A stretch of DNA of 64,000 bases from Tyto alba. Its lineage: Eukaryota; Chordata; Aves; Strigiformes; Tytonidae. The notes below the pieces were generated by a model, which was not told the origin of the DNA, made no database searches, and worked only from the letters and a program-made list of their open reading frames with translations. Position numbers and translations under genes: made by a program. Positions 44,889-57,865 of the stretch are shown here, piece after piece (the first letter of the stretch is position 1; every line of letters starts with the position of its first letter). The stretch is from the NCBI RefSeq assembly GCF_018691265.1, contig NW_024881277.1:6741503-6805502 (forward strand), in the 5' to 3' direction.

Positions 44889-45559
44889 AGAACTCCTCTT
44901 CTGCATATGAAGTCCACCTAAACTGCTCTGAAGTCCAATTTCTATCGTGGAGACGCCCTTACAGCAAAGGAAAATATATTTTATGTCAAGCAGAGAATCC
45001 CCTGACCCAGACTCTGTCCATAATTACTCACGGTTTCTCACACGCTGAAGTTATAAGCTCCCTAAATTCACAGAGGGATGTAAAGAGTCTAAAAAAGGGA
45101 AATTTCCTGTTTTGAATAGTCATATCTGCACTAATCCCACTGTATGTGGGCTACAAGTACGTCTTCCAGTAGGCTCTGCAACATCTGGACCCACTCATTT
45201 CTTATTCGCCTCCAACACGAGGCAGCTTGGGTGCAATTGTCCAGTCTGCCTCATCTACTCAAGGGACAGAAATGAGCTGTCTCGACTGAGATGCTTTGGC
45301 TCACCCTGCCTGTCCACCAGCTCCTGCTCCAGAAAGTCTCCCATCAGCCTGGGGACACATTTCCCAGTCCCATGCCATGGCCTCATCTACCCTTGTGTAT
45401 CTTGCGGGCAGTGGTCACCACTTTGTGGGCAACTGAATCAACCCTTGAATGAAGATGTTTGGCAAAAGTTGAACCATTTTAAGAAACAGGTTGAGAAGTG
45501 GAGCCCTGGATAGAAAACAGTTTACGGATTTCTCCTGGCTACATCCCGTTCAGTATTTG

Positions 45560-45870
45560 GTTGGGTTTTCTTCATCGTGCTGTCTTATCTGCAGATCTTC
45601 AGGGCCGTGCTGAGGATCCCCTCTGAGCAGGGACAGCACAAAGCCTTTTCCATGTGCCTCCCTCACCTGGCCGTGATCTCCCTGTTCATCCACACTGCCA
45701 TGTTTGCCTACCTGAAGGCCTCCTCTATGTTCTCCCCATCTCTGTCTCTGGTAGTTTCATTTCTGTAATAGGTGATGCTTTCAGCATTGAACCCCCTCTT
45801 CTATAGCATAAGGAACCAGGAACCCAAGGATGCCCTGACGAAACCGATCGGAGGTTTTTCAGCAGCCATA
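45560..45870 (+). pseudogene. Olfactory receptor 3' fragment, copy B
   Basis: An open stretch of 63 codons (45,577-45,768) covers late TM5 to loop EC3 and the start of TM7: LSYLQIFRAVLRIPSEQGQ, KAFSMCLPHLAVISLF, then a stop in SFL*. The following TM7/tail text (NPLFYSIRNQE-like) is frameshifted. Nothing upstream of TM5 remains. It lacks the extra base that breaks copy A near 26,612, so that base is a later change in A. Confidence 0.88.
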
Positions 45871-47059
45871 GACTCTCAGCCTTTCTCTGCAGATGACCCC
45901 TACTATATGTCATGACAGCCCAAGAATACCTTTGCTTCTCTATACATTTTGGTCCTCGTTTTTCCAGTTGTGATGATGTGTTCTTCAAAGAAATAACATT
46001 ATTCTTTCCCTCCTACTTCAGTATCCAACCATCTTGTGCAACCCAGAGACTTGGTTTCAATAACAAGCTCTCTGTGTATTTAAGCAGAATAAATGAACAC
46101 ACAACTTTTTGCCTTAAATCCATCCTGATCGGGGCAGGAATGAATGGGGAATGAAAACACCTTTCTGGCTGCACCATCTCAGGTCAGGCCTCTCTGACAG
46201 CATGGCAGCAGAAGCTGCCTGAGAACCTCCAGGGCCAGGGCTCTTGTGCAGGTCACGGGAGAGGGGATGGCATGGAGGGGCTGCAAAGCCCTCAGGATGT
46301 GCTGGAGAGGAGAGCAGGGGATGCAGGGTGACACTGACCTCCTTCTCCTTGTGCCATTGATGCCTCCCATCTCCGGGGCTGACCCCTCCGTGCCCCCATG
46401 GAGCTGCTCTGCCTTTCAGAGGGGTTGAGGCCATGGTGGGAGTACCAGGAACCTGCCTTGGGACTAATCCAGACTGGGCTTTGCTGGGGAATGAGGTGGA
46501 GGAGGTCAGGGGAGGGGGAAATCTTGCAGAAGTTTGGCTTGAGTGGAAAGTAGCAGGAAGAGAAAAACAACAGAGTATAAGTTGTACTGCATGACCACGC
46601 GGGGTGAGGACACACCAGGGGATTTGTGGTGCAGAGCCAGGGCTTGTGGAAGGGATTGAAGGCATGCAGGTGCAGGAGAGAAGAGGCGGCTCTGTGCTCT
46701 TGTTGGCATGAACAGACCAGGCAGGTGGCCCAGGGCCTTCATCTCCCCCCAGCATCTCTCACAGGCCATTTCCAGCACTGGCTGCTCACCCAAGCTTATG
46801 GGTGAGTCTTTCTGTGAGACCATCTTTCTGTGAGACCATCTCCATCCTCCTGCTGGTCTCAGGGCCTGTATGGGGGGACCGGCCAGCCCTGCCCGGCCTC
46901 TCTCCTGCCACAGACCCCGGCAGACCCTGGAGCAGGGCTGTCTGTAAAGACCAGCATGGGACACAGCTGGGTCTGGGCAGGGGTCAGATGCTGGGGGAGC
47001 CTCCAAACCATCATGGACTTGGGAGAAGAGGCAATGAAAACTGTATTGGGGATTGGTAC
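45871..47059. other. Copy B, no gene seen
   Basis: Matches 26,881-28,039. A short tandem duplication of CTTTCTGTGAGACCATC (46,807-46,840) is present only in B. Confidence 0.45.
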
Positions 47060-48095
47060 AGCAAACCTTTCAACTATCACAAACCAAATGAAGGAGGTGA
47101 TTGGGAAAATCCAGCATAGATTGCTCAAGTACAAATCATGTCAATATAACATCATCATCTTCTTAAAGAAATAACATATTCTGTTGCCATGGGGAGATCA
47201 GTGGATGTTGTTGTCCTGGACTTCAGCAAACATTCAACACCGTTTCCTACATCCTTCTCCTGGACAAAGTGGCAAGACAGAGGTTGAAGGGTTGGTGTGA
47301 GAGATGGGTAGGAAATTGGCTCAGAGGCTGCACTCAGAGGGTGGTGATCAATGCTTTTACTTAGGCTGGAAGCCTGTAGCACATTGGATCCCCCCAGGAA
47401 TTGGTACCGGGTCCCATGCTGTTCAACATCTTCATAAATGATCTGGATGTTGGGATTGAAAACACCCTCAGCAAGTTTGCTAATGACGTTAAGCTGGGTG
47501 GTGAGGTGGACATGCCAGAAGGGAGAGTCATCTTACAGAGAGACCTGCACAGGCTGGACGAATGGGCCAGCAAGAACAATATGAACCACAAGACAAAGAC
47601 AAGTCAAAAGTCCTGTACCTGAGTCAGAGCAACCAAAGAGCCCAGTAGAGGCCAGGAGGTGTGTGGCTGGGGAGCAGCCTTGCTGAGAGGGACCTGGGGG
47701 TTCCTGGTGGAAAGCAAGCTGAAGAGGCTCTGGCAGTGCCCCGCTGCAGCAACAACAGCAAATAGGCTCCTGGGCTGCATCCACAGGGGCGTTACGAGCA
47801 GACACAGGGACATGATCATCCCACTCTGCTCAGGCTTTGTCAGGCTACAGCTGGAGTGCTGTGTCCAGTTCTGGTCCTCACAATGAAAGAAATCCACAGG
47901 CAGACTGGAGACAGTCCAAAGGGCTAAGGACAGTCATTCACTGGAAGGAACTCCCCAAGGGATGTGGTGGAGTCCCCACCACTGCAGGTTTTCAAGAAAC
48001 AATTGGACAGGGTGCTAGGTAGTCTCATGTAGGCTCCGTTTCTCAGAAAAGGTTGCACCTTTCCAAGCTCGGCTGCTCTATGATACAATGATTCT
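47060..48095 (+). repeat. CR1 LINE, RT C-terminal half to 3' end, copy B
   Basis: Same insertion as 28,040-29,110, inherited through the duplication. One A is missing in the AGCAAAGCATTCAAC motif at about 47,229, so the RT frame is broken differently from A. The last ~50 bp (48,040-48,090) differ from A, ending TGATACAATGATTCTATGAAT. Confidence 0.9.
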
Positions 48096-48111
48096 ATGAA
48101 TATCTCTTTGG

Positions 48112-48350
48112 TCAGTTGGGGTCAGCTGTCCTGGCTGTGTCTACCCCATCTACCCCCCACTTCTTGTCCACCTGCAGCTATTCACAGGAAGGAAAAAGAG
48201 TGAGAAAACACAGTGATGCTGTGCATGCATTGCTCCTCGATAACCACAACAATGCTGTGTTTTCAATGCTGGTTTAGGCTCCAATGCAAAACAAGCCACC
48301 GTAAGGGCTGTGACAATGAAAGTTAACCCCATCCCAGCCAGTCCCAGCAC
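48112..48350 (-). repeat. LTR family 2 fragment, copy B
   Basis: Equivalent of 29,111-29,400. Confidence 0.55.
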
Positions 48351-51283
48351 ACTTGAACCAAAATTGTTACAACAATTTACCGATGGTCTGGCGAGTGATG
48401 AGTGGTGGGTAAATCACTCCCCTCACTCTTCTGGCAGGGCTCCTCTTTAAACACTCCAGGACACTGCTGGCTGCCTTTGCAACCAGGTCATGCTGGATTG
48501 GGCTGATCACTGCTGGATCATGTTTTGCTTTCTATACCTGAGCAAAACCACAGACTTGTCTACAGAGCTGCTCCTCATCCAGGCAGACACCTTCTGCCGT
48601 CACTACAGGGTGTCACTCTCTCCCAGGGGCTAGACCTGGACATTTTCCTTCTTTTGTCTTGTGAAGTTCCTGACAGGACCGTCCTCTCATATGCCAGGTT
48701 TCATCTAAATAGCATCCCTAGGGCACAGGAATGGTCCTCTCAATTTACTGTCATTGACTAACACTGTCAGATAGAGTTGTTAAATTGCCCAGATCCCAGG
48801 AGAGCTCCCTGTGCTGCCCCACAATGCCCCAGTATCTCCCACTGGCCTCCAGGTAGAGTATGACCCCTTCACCACAGCTCTCTGAGCCTGAGCCTCCAAC
48901 TGGTGTTTCACCTCTCCTGTCTGTCGACCCACCCAGACTGTAATGGCCTAACGTGGGTACGAGAATATTGAGGGAGATCATGGCCAATGTCTTGCTGCAT
49001 TGGAGGTACCTGACATCCACTGTTCTTATGTCACACACAAAAACAGTTACTTCATCCTGCAGGCAATCAGGTTGGCGGGGCATGATTTACCCTTGGACAG
49101 TCCCTGCTGACTGCATTTGGACATTTTCTTCTCTTTTAGGTGCCCAGGAACGTCACCCAAGAGGACTCTAACTGACGGCACACTCCTCACCAAAGAGAGC
49201 TTGTACAGCCTGTGGTTCCCTGGGTGGCCCTTGTGGGATCTTTCCAAGATGGCTGCAACATTGGCTTGTCCTCTCCCACAAGAAGCCTCTACCAATTCCA
49301 TGACCTCTTAACAGGCATATGCCAAAGAAATATCCATATTCCAGTCTAACTTCATTGCCACTATCCTGCCTGGTTTACCACATACTTAATTTCTCTAATC
49401 TTTCATGAATTTGCACCTGTCCAGGATACAATTAACATTTCTCATGTCACCTTTTCAGATGCAGACCCCTGAGGCAAAGGACCTTTCCATTATTCTCCAG
49501 ATTTCTCCTTCCCTTTATTCTTTGTTCCTTCAGAAAACTCTCACCTGTGCTGTTGTTTTGAACTCGAGGGAGTAAAATCTTTCAACAGCCTCGTTGTTTC
49601 CTTAGTCAACACTTTAATTTTGTTTATACCTATCTTTGTGTACTTAGCTACCTAAGGTATTTTTCCTGACAGTAGACCTTGCAGAAGGCAACCTCATTTG
49701 CAATATCTTGTACTTAGCATATGCTTGTGAAGTGTTTTTACTGTTGATGAAGCTTTATCATACTTTAGATTTCTTTGTTTCCAAGGAACTAAAACCCTTC
49801 TGTGCCTGTGGGCAACCAGTTCTCTAAGGACAGCAGTGGGAGCTGGTGCAAAGGACCTGTAACATCCAGCTGAAGAGATCAGTGGAGAAGGCTGATGTAA
49901 GGAGAAGTGATGCAAGTCCCAGGGGGCCAATATTATAAATAGTGAGACTGGGCAATGAGGAGGAAGATTGTCCATTCTGTGTTGGACCCCAAGGGACTGT
50001 CCAGACCTCCCGAGGAGACATTCTGCATCAATATCAGAAACAGAATGTTGTTATCACCTCTTCTCTAAAGTGAAATTAATATAAAATACTCTTTATAATG
50101 AAGAATCATTTTTATTAGATATCTTTGGAAATGTTCCTCCTTAACTACATGGCAAAATTTATTCAATTAGCTGTAGAAGTCTTGAAGACTTCAAGAAAAT
50201 AACAGGAAAATGCATGGCATGTTAGGACATTCTGTATTTTAATGAGCCCCACGGTGTGTTTGGCCCTGAGTCCATGAGCGTCAGATACTGAGAGGTGACT
50301 GAGCAAAATACTCAAGAAGTCAAAGTCAGAAGAAAACCCAAAGTACCTTGAAGCATTGATTGGCCCCACTGAGGGCCATTACTGACAAAGCCTCCCTATG
50401 GACTCGTTAGAGCAGATAATTGGAGGCTGTGATTGCAGGTAGGCAAAGGCACTGTGCAGGTGGCTGTAAAGCTGAAAAACCCCTTGTTTTGTTTTGTGAA
50501 GCAGAAAGGCCAAGCCCTGACCCCCAGGCCCTGTGAAGGCAGGTCTTGTCCCTCACGTGTGGGTCAGGGATCTTCCTGGGGGCAGTGGGGTGTGAGGGTG
50601 AGCAATGCCACGTGTAGGGAAACTGCACAACACCCCCCAGCTTCCCCAAGAAGGGGAGAGGATGAAACAAATTCCAGAGCCTCAAAATAAGATTTATCCT
50701 GGTAGGTCTCAGTGACAGAGGCAACTGCCATAGTCAAGGGGACAAAGAGCTTGTTCTTGTGTGGCCTTTTCAGCCCTTCCAGAGCCCTTGGCCACCACTA
50801 CTGCAGGCTCCCTTCTACTGTCCCCTTTATGCACCTTTTTCCCTTCAGGATTTTGACATCCATCTTGCTTTCCCACCGAGCTGTCACCCCAGCATTTCTG
50901 TACCTTCACTGACATCTCTCCACCCTCGCTGCCTGCTCCTTAAAAAACAGTGCTGTGGGCTTTTTGAGAGTCCTTCTGGGCACCTCCTATGCCACAATGC
51001 AACCCTTGTAGTGAGATTTCCTTCCCTCACATCCAGACTGAATTTTCCAAGTTGCACTTTGTGGAGCTTTCCTTCTCTTCCCACTACCAAGAAAAGCTCC
51101 ATCATCTCTGAAACCACCCTTTAAGCAGTTGCAGGCTACTGCTACAGTGCCCTGAGCCGCCACTTCACTAGGCTGAAGAAGCTCAAGTCCCTCAGCCTAC
51201 CCTCAGAGGAAGGTGAGGACTGGATCTCAGAAGAAGGGTGTGACCGCGAACAGCAGGACTGTCATGGTGTCACTGCAGGAGAG
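48351..51283. other. Copy B, unassigned stretch
   Basis: Collinear with 29,401-32,245. The overlap with copy A ends at about 51,200. No gene recognised. Confidence 0.4.
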
Positions 51284-51884
51284 TGTCGTGGTTTGGGCCT
51301 GGTCAGCAGCCAACCACCGCAGCTAATCACCCTCCCTTCCCCCTCCCCACCTGGGAATAGGGGAGGGGATTAGAGGGGTGAAGGGAGACTCACAGGCTGA
51401 GATAAGAACAGTTTAATAATGGCAATAAAATGAGAACAATGACCATGATAGGGGGAAAACAAAAAGAAATATATAAAGAGGCAATGTACAGCGTAATTGC
51501 TTACCACCTGCTAACCAATATCCATCCCGTTCCCGGCCAGCGACCCCGAGATACCAAGATCCCGCAATCACAATCCTGTAAGTGAGAGAGCTCCTTCCCA
51601 ACCACCCCTCCTTTAAATAGTGAGCATGACATTCCATGATATGGAATATTCCACTGGCCATTTAGGGTCTGATGCTCTGTCCGTTTTCCCTCCCTGCTTC
51701 CTGTGCCCTTGCGCACGGGCAGGACATGAGGAGTCGGAGAGTCCTTGAAGTCTTGGTAGCAGCTGAAAACATCAGTGTGCTATCAGCATTTTTCCCATTA
51801 CAAACCCAAAGCTAAATCCAAAACACAGCACTCATCTAGTCCCTGAAAAGGAATATTAACTCTATTTCAGCCCAAACCAAGACA
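51284..51884 (-). mobile_element. Solo LTR (LTR family 2) specific to copy B
   Basis: 601 bp from TGTCGTGG to AAGACA, flanked by the 5-bp duplication GAGAG (51279-51283, 51885-51889). Minus-strand promoter elements include a TATA-like CTATTTAAAGG (plus CCTTTAAATAG at about 51,610-51,620). Absent from copy A, so it arrived after the duplication or was lost with the surrounding A/B difference. Confidence 0.85.
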
Positions 51885-51889
51885 GAGAG

Positions 51890-53412
51890 CTCCAGTGAAA
51901 TCACAGAAGAGGTGGCCCACTCTACTGGGGCCACAGCACTGTATCTGGGACAGGAATGATATGATGACCGTAGATGACATCAATACCCCTAGCCAGGGTG
52001 CAACTGCCTTCTCAGCACAGACCTGCCAGTTTGGGAATCTTGCAGAGAGAAGTGGGTGGCACACAGCCCGGTACTGACCTTAGGATGTGGCCACCAGCGG
52101 GAAACACTCAGCACGTGCAAAAGGTGCCAAAACCAGCACTGACACTGCTGTGAGCAGAGGTGGTACCTACGAGGAAGAACGTTTGTTTCTGTGTTAGTTG
52201 CTTCAATCAATTGTAAAGGAAGTTGGAAGAGGTGAAAGATGAAGGTATGTGTGCCTCTGAGTGCATTCACACTCCCTAGACATGCTCTGTGCCTTCTGAA
52301 AGGTGATAAATGCCTTCTTCTGAAGGGCAGCGTCGCTCATGCTTGCAGAACCCCTTCTGACTGCGCAGGTGAGATGCTCCCCAGGGCAGCTCCTTTCATT
52401 CTGTGCATTTGAAGGCAGGGGCCAGACAGCCAAGAAAGGGTGATGGAGCAGAGAGACACAATGCAAATTTGGACTTCTGACCTAATCCTTCTGTGTCCCT
52501 CTGAAGACAGATAAACAGCCTCTCTGAGCTGGGGTGAGAGGACCATGCTGGAAATGGTGGTTGCTATGTGCTGGTCTGTGGTGATTGCCCTGGGGCAGCT
52601 TCCCCGGGGTGCCCAGCGCACATGGGCACAGCCCAGCCCCTGCTCTGCTGGGCCTTCAGGTCTCTCACAGGAGCCTGAATGTGTGAGGACACTGCTGTGT
52701 GCCCCCACCCTGCACATTCACACATTTCCAGTCTTCACTGGTGGTTTCTCTTCTGGGCAATTTCCTGGGTATGCTCTTGAGAGCAACTCTGGAAGAAGAC
52801 CTAAACCTTCCTGCATTGCCCTGAGGAGATCCCCTTGTCTGATGGAAACACTGTCCTGAAGGCCAGCTCTGTCACAGAAGTGCCCACTGCCTGTCCCTGC
52901 CTGTGGTCACAGAACTGCCACATCGTGGGACTGTGACCACGGCACAGAAGCTACTCAGATCATAGACCAATAAAAGGGCTCAGGAGCAGAAAGGGGAAGT
53001 TTAAAACCAGCAGCTTAGGAAAGATCAAGTGCATTTGCTTCCTGGAAGCACTGCTCTGCCAAGATGTTTTTCCCCTCCACCTCTGCACACAAGCACTGAT
53101 CCCAGTAGATCCAGAGAACAGCTTGGAGGAAGGATCTCAGAGAAATATATTGCTGCAGTATCCTTTATTTTGTTTAAACACAAAGAGAGCATGGGTCCTC
53201 ATTTACAAAGTCTCTCAGTCACACAAATCTTGATAGATGCCAAATTATAAAAGCGACAAATAATCACACTTCTTTGTAGAGAATATTATGTAAAGTAAAA
53301 CAAACAAACAAAAAAAATCAACTCCCAAACCCCAACAGAACCTACATACTGTGCCCTCCTTTGTAATGAGTTACATTTCAAGTTATTCACAAAATACATG
53401 TAATTTATTGTT
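51890..53412. other. 3' flank of the copy B OR gene, no gene seen
   Basis: Collinear with 34,245-36,270, lacking about 540 bp. No domain recognised. Confidence 0.45.
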
Positions 53413-54358
53413 TCAGAAATTCATGCCTGTTATCAGTTCCCTCAGGGCATCTTTGATCTCCTGGTTCCTCATGCTGTAGATGAGGGGGTTCACTGCTGGA
53501 GGCATCACCGAGTACAGAAATGACACCACCAGGTCCAGAGATGGGGAGGAGATGGAGGGGGGCTTCAGGTAGGCAAAGATGGCAGTGCTGACAAACAGGG
53601 AGACCACGGCCAGGTGAGGGAGGCACGTGGAAAAGGCTTTGTGCCGTCCCTGCTCAGAGGGGATCCTCAGCACGGCCCTGAAGATCTGCACATAGGAAAA
53701 AAGAATGAAAACAAAACACCCAAAATGCTAAACAGACACTAACCACAATAATCACAACTTCCCTGAGGTAGGAATCTGAGCAGGAGAGCTTGAGGATCTG
53801 GGGGATTTCACAGAAGAACTGGTCCACAGCATTGCCTCCGCAGAGGGGTAGGGAAAATGTGTTGGCAGTGTGCAGGAGAGAATAGAGCAGCCCAGTGCCC
53901 CAGGCAGCTGCTGCCATGTGGACACAAGCTCTGCTGCCCAGGAGGGTCCCGTAGTGCAGGGGTTGGCAGATGGCAACGTAGCGGTCATAGGCCATGATGG
54001 TGAGAAGAGAAAACTCTGCTGAAATGAAGAAAATAAAGAAAAAGATCTGGGCAGCACATCCCAAGTAGGAGATGTCCCTGGTGTCCCAGAGGGTGTTGGC
54101 CATGGCTTTGGGGAGAGTGGTGGAGATGGAGCCCAGGTCAAGGAGGGAGAGGTTGAGGAGGAAGAAGTACATGGGGGTGTGGAGGTGGTGGTCGCAGGCG
54201 ATGGCGGTGATGATGAGGCCGTTTCCCAGGAGGGCAGCCAGGTAGATGCCCAGGAAGAGCCAGAAGTAGAAGAGCTGCAGCTCCCGTCTGTCTGCAAATG
54301 CCAGGAGGAGGAACTCAGGTGATGGAGCTGCTGTTGAAAAATTGCTTCCACTGGTCAT
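53413..54358 (-). pseudogene. Olfactory receptor, family 14-like (copy B), one frameshift
   Basis: Two overlapping frames make up one OR. 54,358-53,690 gives the N-terminus through TM5 (GN in TM1, LHTPMYFF, MAYDRYVAICQP, FFCEIPQILKLSCSDS). 53,691-53,413 gives QIFRAVLRIPSEQGRHK, TM6, TM7 with NPLIYSMRN, and the tail ending ITGMNF. The break is one extra base in an A4 run (53,722-53,725; A3 in copy A). Everything else is intact, so this is either a very young pseudogene or a sequencing/assembly error. The N-terminus (MTSGSNFSTAAPSPEF) differs from copy A: an inserted base in the ATCACC-GAG region brings a different ATG (54,358) into frame. NFS gives a glycosylation site. The tail is longer than A's. 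Confidence 0.9.
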
Positions 54359-54359
54359 T

Positions 54360-56275
54360 GGGCACTGTCCACAGGAGGAAAAGACATTGAAATGTTAGTG
54401 TAGACTTGTCTGAGATAAAACCTACTTCATATCCTCTCAGTGACTGCCTCTCCCTTTTAACCAAGTCCTCTGGCTCTGCTGTGAGCTCTGGAGGAGTCAG
54501 TCCTGCCAGACAGCCATAGATAAATCAGAACATGGGTGATCACAGATTAAATCCACTCATGTTCAGCATTTTTGCTCCCAATTCACCTTACTGCAAGGCA
54601 TAGCTGTGGGGATATTGGATTTTTTAAACCGTTTTTGTTGCACCACTACACATGAGGAGTGGTTTTAAGGCAGAAATTTATGGCATTTCTGCTGAACTCC
54701 TACTGAAACATTGTATGTTTTGAGAGACCAAGGGGCTGTCCTGAAATTCAGAGTGAGGAGAGTTGCTCTGTCCATCAGCCCTGGTCTCATCTGACCCTGT
54801 GCTGACACCGTTTTGAGCTGGATGATGGAAACAGGGCACTGCTGGGACTAGAGGAATCCAGTCTCCAAGCACAGCTCTCCAAAGCCCTCAGCCCCTCTCA
54901 TCACACCTGAGGAGGATCTCAGCTCTCCCCTCCCAGCCAGGGACACAGAGGGCTCATTGCAGCTGCCTGTGTGCAGACGCCCAGCAGCATTTCCATGGCC
55001 TTAACACTGAGGTGTTTCCTCCCTGGGGCTGCTGGATAACACAGAGATGTCCTGGGAAAGCTGTGCCCACCTGGAGAGAAACCTGCAGCCCAGCATGAGC
55101 CCCTCAGAGCAAGAGTTGAATGTCCTAAAATGGAAGGTGTCCTGAAGAGAGAATTAGGTCCTTTATTTTCCCCTGATCCCACAGATTATGAGGAGACTTT
55201 ACTCCCATGGACACATCTGCACAGCAGGACCCACAGGGTTGGGCTCTGAAACTGCAGCTGAACCCTGTACCCCCCATCCCAGTAAGTCCAGGGATAACAG
55301 TAAGAGGGAGTAGATACAGGAAGGCAAAAATGGAGAAATTCCCGAATGCTGGAACTGCTGCTAGAGGGAGAAAGGGACAGGCAGTTAGGTATTGAGTAAG
55401 TTTTCCTCTTCAAGGGTGAGGCTGCTGAAAAGGTGCCCCATGGCCATTTAGGGTAGAGGCTGTGTTGAGTGGGAGGAGGAGAGCAGGGGTTTGCTCAATG
55501 GAAGGCATCTGAACTGAAGGACTTGGCAGGGAGGAACTCAAATCCCCCCCACCCATGGTGTTCTGGGAGCAACCCTTTCTGCCTCCCTGTCCATGTCTCT
55601 GATACCTGGGGTTGTCTGTGCTGGGACCTGCTTTTGTGTTTCCTTATCTCCTCCCTTTCAGTGCTTCCAGCCCCCGTTCCCACCTGCTGTGTGCTCAGCT
55701 CTGCCCTGCAGACCCCTCCTGGCAGCAGGACACTTCCCAGGGACAACTCTGTGTGTGCAGGGTCTCAGGAGCAGCTCAGAAAAGTGCTAATGAGAACTGG
55801 GATCTGAGTGCCTTCTCCACAATAAATAAATAATCTAAGCATTCCACCCAGTCAAACAAGAAATCTCAAAGAGTCGCTGCATTTCAAGTGCAGTCTTGAT
55901 ATCCTTCTTCAGAAGGACCCTCTGCAAAAGCCCTCAGAGTGATCTGGAGCTGTGAGCATCCCTGATCCACACAGCAGCAGCTTCTGGAGAGCAGAAGGAG
56001 CCTGCCCTGGCGGGGGTCTCTCCTTACCCCCACAGCTTCTCCCCACAGCGCTGTGGGGAGCTCCCCGGGCAGGCTGAGTGCTGACCCTGGCAGGCAGCAG
56101 AGTCCCTGCCCCAGCACACAGCCCCCTGGGGTGCAGGGACCCTGCTGGGAAGGACAGCCCTGGGCACCCCTGCCTGCACACCCGGCTGCACACCCTGCAG
56201 CCGGCCCCGCCAGAAGGCAGCCCTCATGCCCTGGCCCTCGCAGGGGGCACCAGGGAAGCCCTGCTCGGGAGCAGA
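54360..56275. other. 5' flank of the copy B OR gene
   Basis: Collinear with 37,226-39,170. Includes the CTTCCAGCCCCCGTTCCCACC version of the thrice-repeated block (55,665-55,745). Confidence 0.45.
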
Positions 56276-56316
56276 TCCTCCTCCTCCTCCTCCTCCTTCT
56301 CCTCCTCACCTCCTCT
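56276..56316. repeat. Short interrupted CCT repeat, copy B
   Basis: About 8 CCT units then CTT, CTCCTCACCTCCT. The unexpanded counterpart of 39,171-39,233. Confidence 0.9.
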
Positions 56317-56317
56317 A

Positions 56318-56696
56318 GGCAGGAGGCAGATTCCTGGTGGCTCTGCCGCCCTTCCCCAGATCCCTCCCCGAGCTGCAGCTGCATTGCCCTGCACCTCCAG
56401 ACTTACTGTGGCCAGGGCCCTGACGCTTTCTCCTCCTCGGAGCTCTCAGCAGCCTCCCAGCCCAGGCTGCCTTGAAGCTGTGTGTGCCTCGCTGCTCTGC
56501 CCTGGGTGCCTGCAGGCAGTGCCCTCAGCCCTGCTGCGCTTTGCAGAGGAGCTGCTCCTGGGCAGAGCTGTCTCTCTGCAGCGCTGCCCACTTGCCAGGA
56601 GCTCCCTCCGGCCCAGGAGCCCGGCCCAGCTCAGCACCACAGCAACAGCCCAAGGCACTTTAATGACCCCTCAGGAGGGTTTGGTGCCAACTCCAT
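56318..56696 (-). promoter_or_regulatory. GC-rich conserved block upstream of OR copy B
   Basis: Almost identical to 39,240-39,612, including the minus-strand GTAAGT donor near 56,405, about 2.0 kb upstream of the OR start. A plus-strand 206-codon frame (56,078-56,698) covers it, but it is broken in copy A by the CCT expansion and has no domain. Confidence 0.35.
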
Positions 56697-57679
56697 GAAC
56701 ATCAAACACAGAGAAGCTGAAGAAACCTCTGAAGAATTAAAAGTTTTATTCAAACTCTAAAGTTTCTTGTGGCTTTAATTGTATCCACTGAGGACACTAT
56801 TGACAAAGCCTCCCCAGTGTCCTGTTAGAGCAGAAATCTGAAGGCAGTTATGAGAAGTCGGAAACAAAAAGGGTAAGTTGTCTCTGATGCTGAGTAATCC
56901 TCAATTTGTTGCATTAAGCCAAAGTTCCAAGTCCTAAGCCCATTAACCAAATGGCCAAGCCATGACCCCCAGCCCCTGGGAAGGGAGATCCTGTCCCTCT
57001 CACATTCCTCAGGGCTCTTCCTGGGGTAGGGGGTATGGAGATGTGCACCTCCCAGGCTCCTGAGGATGCACAAGGAGGCCATGAGGCCCCTGTGCTGCAA
57101 GGGACTGTGCCTCCTCACAGGCATCAGTGTCAGGGACAGCATACATAGCCAAAATCGTGATGGGGTTGACTTTACTGGAGGCTTTCAGCTTTCCCACAGC
57201 CCTCTGTCATCTCCACCACAGGCTGTCCTATGGGGTTGCATCCCCTGCGCCTCTTTCCCTGCAGGCTGTCCTCATCCCCACAGCTCTCTCACCATGCTCC
57301 TCCCGAGCATCTTCATTTCTTTCCTGACATTTCACCATGCTCCCTGGCTCTTCCTGGAAAAACAAAGCCTTGTTCTGATCCGTACTCCTCCTGGGTCATG
57401 TGTTGCACCACAGCATTTATCCTGTTGTCCAGTCTGGACTTCCCAGATGCACAGTATGACATTATTTCTTTCTCATGCTGTTTTCCACTGTGAAGAAAAA
57501 GTCCACCGTCTCTCAAACCACCCTTCAAGGGTTCTTGGGCTACTCCTAAACTGTCCCAAGTCTCCACAACACTTATCTCAGAATGTTTATATCTAAGCAT
57601 ATTGGACATGTGCTTGAGTCCTCTAAACCCCATCTTGGGGTGATGTCTGGGCACTCTTAAAGGTGTTTGGAGATGAAAA
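56697..57679. other. Copy B, no gene seen
   Basis: Collinear with 39,613-40,589. Confidence 0.45.
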
Positions 57680-57865
57680 CATAGTGGTTCCAGGTCAAGA
57701 AAGATGGAGTGATACTTTTCACCAGGATCTGTATTAGAAGGATAAGCGGCAATGGTGTTAAAATGAAAGAGGGTAGATTTAGATTTGAAATAAGGAAGAA
57801 ATGTTTTACGATGAGGATACTGAGATACTGAAACAGGTTGCCTAGAGAAGTTCCAGGGAGAGGAA
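57680..57865 (+). repeat. CR1 3' fragment, plus arm of inverted pair (copy B)
   Basis: Sense CR1 3' text (AAAATGAAAGAGGGTAGATTT, GAAGAAATGTTTTACGATGAG, AACAGGTTGCCTAGAGAAG) abutting its inverse. Confidence 0.82.

Noticed and set aside
56078..56698. 206-codon plus-strand ORF over the GC-rich block
   Set aside because: Broken in copy A by the CCT repeat and without domain; on the opposite strand to the donor site and OR gene.
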